Positions 23,762-25,915 of a stretch of 25,915 bases of DNA are shown piece by piece (within the stretch, counting starts at the first letter, position 1; each line of letters opens with the position of its first letter). Where the stretch lies: the NCBI GenBank assembly GCA_009691645.1, contig SIAT01000007.1, forward strand, positions 1 through 25,915, given 5' to 3'. A program made the position numbers and the translations under genes. This DNA comes from Pedosphaera sp. Lineage in GTDB: Bacteria; Verrucomicrobiota; Verrucomicrobiia; Limisphaerales; SIAT01. The notes below the pieces were generated by a model that searched no databases, was not told the origin of the DNA, and saw only the letters and a program-made list of their open reading frames with translations.

Positions 23762-24508
23762 TTATTCCTTTTCCTTGCTAGGTTTTTCCTCTGACTCTTC
23801 ATCTTCATCGGCATCGCTACCGCTGCCACTGTCCACGCTGCCGAGCGCGCCAAGTTTCTTGTGTCGCAGAGCACCATCACGCTCAAGCTGGGCTTGGGCT
23901 TCGACGGTGAAGCGCGTCCACGGAATAGCTTCCAAACGGGCCTTCGGAATCGACTTGTTCGTCAATTCGCAGACACCGTAGGTGCTGCGCTCGATACGCC
24001 GAAGCGCCTCTTCAATCTCGTACACGGCATCCTGGTCGGAGGAAAGCAGGCTGAGAGCAAAATCGCGGTCGAAATTATCCGTGCCCGAATCGGCCATGTG
24101 CAGGCTGTAGTTGGACATCTCCTCGGCCGATTCCTTGGCGAGACCGCTCATCTGATCCTGCAACCGCTGGTGCAAATCGACCAGTGTCTCGTAATACTTC
24201 CGCCACTCGGCTTTAATTTTTGCCAGACCGGCCGGCGTGAACTTGCCGGCTTTGTTGTTTTTGGATGCCACTCCGAGAATGGATGCGGCCGTCGCAGACC
24301 TCACCATGTGACCACCCTTTTTGGGAACCGGTTTAACCACCTTCGGGGCAACCTTGGCCTTCGGAGTCGGCTTGATTACCTTCGGGGCAACCTTGGCCTT
24401 CGGAGTCAGCTTGATTACCTTCGAGGCAACCTTGGCGTGCGATTTTTTTTTGGTGCTCACGGCGAGTTCTCGCAATTTTCGATCATTCCTCGGGCGACGC
24501 GGTATCAT
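23762..24508 (-). CDS. DksA/TraR-family protein with degenerate zinc finger and Lys/Pro/Ala tail
   Basis: The protein has 248 residues from ATG 24508; a GTG at 24460 starting (V)STKKKSHAK is an equal alternative. The N-terminus is a histone-H1-like basic region with three 13-residue repeats (AKVAPKVIKPTPK type). The DksA-like part starts at about 86 (KAGKFTPAGLAKIKAEWRKYYETLVDLHQRL) and has a helical pair with SSDQDAVYEIEEALRRIERSTYGVC. The finger region reads CELTNKSIPKARLEAIPWTRFTVEAQAQLE. Of the four zinc positions only Cys180 remains; the others are Thr183, Thr201 and Ala204. An acidic Ser/Glu tail ends the protein. RNA-polymerase secondary-channel binding is inferred from the family. It leads an operon with rpmG and rpsR. 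Confidence 0.85.
   Translation of the reverse strand: MIPRRPRNDRKLRELAVSTKKKSHAKVASKVIKLTPKAKVAPKVIKPTPKAKVAPKVVKPVPKKGGHMVRSATAASILGVASKNNKAGKFTPAGLAKIKAEWRKYYETLVDLHQRLQDQMSGLAKESAEEMSNYSLHMADSGTDNFDRDFALSLLSSDQDAVYEIEEALRRIERSTYGVCELTNKSIPKARLEAIPWTRFTVEAQAQLERDGALRHKKLGALGSVDSGSGSDADEDEESEEKPSKEKE
24322..24441. repeat. three-copy 39-bp in-gene tandem repeat
   Basis: Inside the 5' part of the dksA-like gene, a 39-bp unit recurs three times with few changes, encoding 13-residue repeats of the AKVAPKVIKPTPK type. Near-identical DNA copies imply recent expansion or gene conversion and make copy number likely to vary among strains. Just upstream in the gene is a run of nine A residues on the coding strand (plus-strand T run near 24442-24450), which encodes KKK and could be slippery. 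Confidence 0.8.
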
Positions 24509-24668
24509 TCAAAACCAACGTCTTCCCGATAGAAGGCCGGTGAATGTAGCAAATGAAACCAAATACGCCACAAAAAAGTTTCTCCTTTTCTGGCCGACCA
24601 AGAAAACCCAGTCGGACCATTCCAACCACCCGTCAGCGGACAACGTACACTCACCCAACACGGCACGC

Positions 24669-25460
24669 TCATGCTTTTTCGAGGCACGCGTACGCGTTGT
24701 GGTTGTGGATGCTCTCGTAATTCTCCGCCTCGACCTTGTACCACGTCACGTCAGGGTGAGCGTTGAGGCGCAACGCCACATTCCGCACGAGGTCTTCGAC
24801 AAAGACCGGGGTCTCGTAAGCGCGCTCCGTCACCGCCTTTTCGTCCTGCCGCTTGAGCAACGCGTACAGCTCGCAACTGGCCGACGCCTCGATAAGCGCG
24901 ATGAGATCCTCGATCCAAACAATTTCCCGCGACCGGATCCGCACCGTCACCAACCCGCGTTGATTGTGGGCGCCGTGCTTGCTGATGGCTTTCGAGCAGG
25001 GACAGAGCGTGGTGACCCCCACGCGCACCTCGAGCACAAAGTCGACCCCTTTTCCGGTGGCCGCGGCATCGAACCGAGCCGTGTAATCCATCAGGCTCGG
25101 GATACCCGAAACCGGCGCCTTCTTCTCGAGGAAGAACGGAAACTCCATCTCGAGATGAGCAGTCTCAGCATGAAGCTTCTGCCTCATCGATTGCAGAATG
25201 TCGGGAATATTCTCCACATGCACCACGTTGCCGTGGGCATTGAGCACCTCGATAAAGCGGCTCATGTGCGTGCCCTTGAATTCCTTCGGCAGGTCCACGA
25301 GCATCGCAATGGTGGCGACGGTGTTCTGAAACACGTGTGCCTTGTCGCGGATCTGGATGGGGAAACGCAGCCCGCGCACGCCGACCTTGTCAATCCGCAG
25401 CTCGCGGTGGTCGCGCTCGCTCTGCTTGTCCGTCAACATCACTTTTTCTTTCGCCAACAT
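24669..25460 (-). CDS. folE2: GTP cyclohydrolase FolE2 (GCYH-IB)
   Basis: The protein has 263 residues from ATG 25460 (MLAKEKVMLTDKQSERDHRELRIDKVGVRG); ATG 25439 is possible. Family landmarks are VGVRGLRFPIQIRD, FKGTHMSRFIEVL, and the catalytic cysteine motif TLCPCSKAISKHGAHNQRG (Cys155). A C-terminal block has VKAENYESIHNHNAYA. FolE2 converts GTP to dihydroneopterin triphosphate, the first step to folate and queuosine. Unlike the zinc enzyme FolE it can use Mn or Fe, and in many bacteria it is induced by Zur under zinc shortage. No Zur-like box was seen in its 103-bp upstream spacer, which is divergent to the next gene. It may be the only GTP cyclohydrolase here. Confidence 0.95.
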   Translation of the reverse strand: MLAKEKVMLTDKQSERDHRELRIDKVGVRGLRFPIQIRDKAHVFQNTVATIAMLVDLPKEFKGTHMSRFIEVLNAHGNVVHVENIPDILQSMRQKLHAETAHLEMEFPFFLEKKAPVSGIPSLMDYTARFDAAATGKGVDFVLEVRVGVTTLCPCSKAISKHGAHNQRGLVTVRIRSREIVWIEDLIALIEASASCELYALLKRQDEKAVTERAYETPVFVEDLVRNVALRLNAHPDVTWYKVEAENYESIHNHNAYACLEKA

Positions 25461-25563
25461 AAATCCGGGTCCAAATCGGCGCGCAGTATAACACGACGTC
25501 AACGTTTGGCAAAAACTACTTCCCGCCCTTTGACATCGCCGCAGCCATGCCTATGTTCCCATC

Positions 25564-25915
25564 ATGCCATCCCCCGCCCTGCTGCTGGGCCTCGCCCTCA
25601 TCGCCACGGCGCTCATTCTCGGCGCGGCCGAACCATTCACCGTCGCCACATGGAATCTCGAGAATTACCTCGATCAACCCACTGCCAAGCGGCCAGCCAA
25701 GCCCGCCGAGTCCAAGTCCACGGTGCATGCCAGCTTGCTCGAACTGCGCGCCGACATCATCGCGCTTCAGGAAGTCGGCGACACGAATTGCCTGCATAAA
25801 TTGCGGGACGCACTCAAACGCAGCGGTCTCGAGTATCCGCACTGGGAATATCTCGTTGCGCGCGACGATGAAATCCATCTCGCCGTGCTCAGCCGTTTCC
25901 CCATCACCGCGCGCC
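25564..25915 (+). CDS. secreted endonuclease/exonuclease/phosphatase family protein (N-terminal part)
   Basis: This frame is open from ATG 25564 to the window end (117 codons). It starts with a signal peptide (MPSPALLLGLALIATALILGAAEP), then FTVATWNLENYLD, LLELRADIIALQEVGD and LVARDDEIHLAVLSRFPI. The N-x-E-N motif (Mg binding) and LQEV (catalytic Glu) are the first two motifs of the EEP superfamily (DNase I/exonuclease III/sphingomyelinase fold). Export suggests an extracellular or periplasmic nuclease or phosphodiesterase. The C-terminal His motifs lie outside the window, so activity and substrate cannot be judged. Confidence 0.85.
   Translation, partial: MPSPALLLGLALIATALILGAAEPFTVATWNLENYLDQPTAKRPAKPAESKSTVHASLLELRADIIALQEVGDTNCLHKLRDALKRSGLEYPHWEYLVARDDEIHLAVLSRFPITAR

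Noticed and set aside
24321..25799. 492-codon plus-strand frame
   Set aside because: It is a shadow of the clearly recognisable folE2 and dksA-like genes on the opposite strand.

Overview
The window is a GC-rich bacterial chromosome segment with tightly packed housekeeping genes. It contains no tRNA, rRNA, CRISPR or insertion sequence that I can see. The gene set and family styles point to the Verrucomicrobiota/PVC group: a short Rho without the N-terminal helical bundle, an SMC with a DELDAPLDE Walker-B/D-loop, a one-cysteine DksA-like protein, a tiny Lys/Arg-rich protein, FolE2, and almost no Shine-Dalgarno sequences. That placement is inference, not proof.

Layout. 1-260 is the 5' end of a CPA2-type cation:proton antiporter (minus). 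358-3026 is a coupled minus-strand pair: a secreted App1-like phosphatidate phosphatase and a YiiX-like permuted papain-fold protein. 3096-6806 is SMC, followed by a palindromic intergenic repeat (6990-7079), a WYL-domain regulator, Rho with a repeat-bearing leader, and cysteine synthase. 10455-11724 has no convincing protein gene. Most of it (about 10557-11433, minus) looks like one very large structured noncoding RNA with its own terminator. Next to it is an AT-rich spacer with three exact TTATNCACA DnaA boxes, then a bidirectional terminator and a 33-residue basic protein gene.

11872-13388 (plus) encodes a lipoprotein with a SecD P1-head-like domain, coupled to an M23/LytM-type secreted peptidase. 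An orphan Ser/Ala/Gln-rich protein, a zinc alcohol dehydrogenase-family enzyme and a DedA membrane protein follow. 15745-19592 (minus) is an overlapping gene string, CPBP protease - thiL - tsaE - tsaB - alr, covering thiamine, tRNA t6A and cell-wall functions. Divergent from it are rph, a histidine phosphatase and prmA (plus).

21995-25460 (minus) is a metal-flavoured block: a Fur/Zur-family regulator with a ZIP transporter under a likely Zur operator, then dksA-like - rpmG - rpsR with gaps of only 2-5 bp, then folE2. The L33, S18, DksA-like and FolE2 proteins are all forms that do without the classical zinc site, so the block reads as a zinc-uptake plus zinc-independent gene neighbourhood. 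The window ends in a secreted endonuclease/exonuclease/phosphatase-family gene (plus, partial).

The strongest candidate for something undescribed is the ~880-nt RNA upstream of cysK. On the minus strand it folds locally into many long hairpins, five of them closed by GNRA tetraloops (GCAA three times, GAAA, GTAA). It has a 5' hairpin and a 14-bp terminator. I could not match it to RNase P RNA, tmRNA, group I or group II introns.
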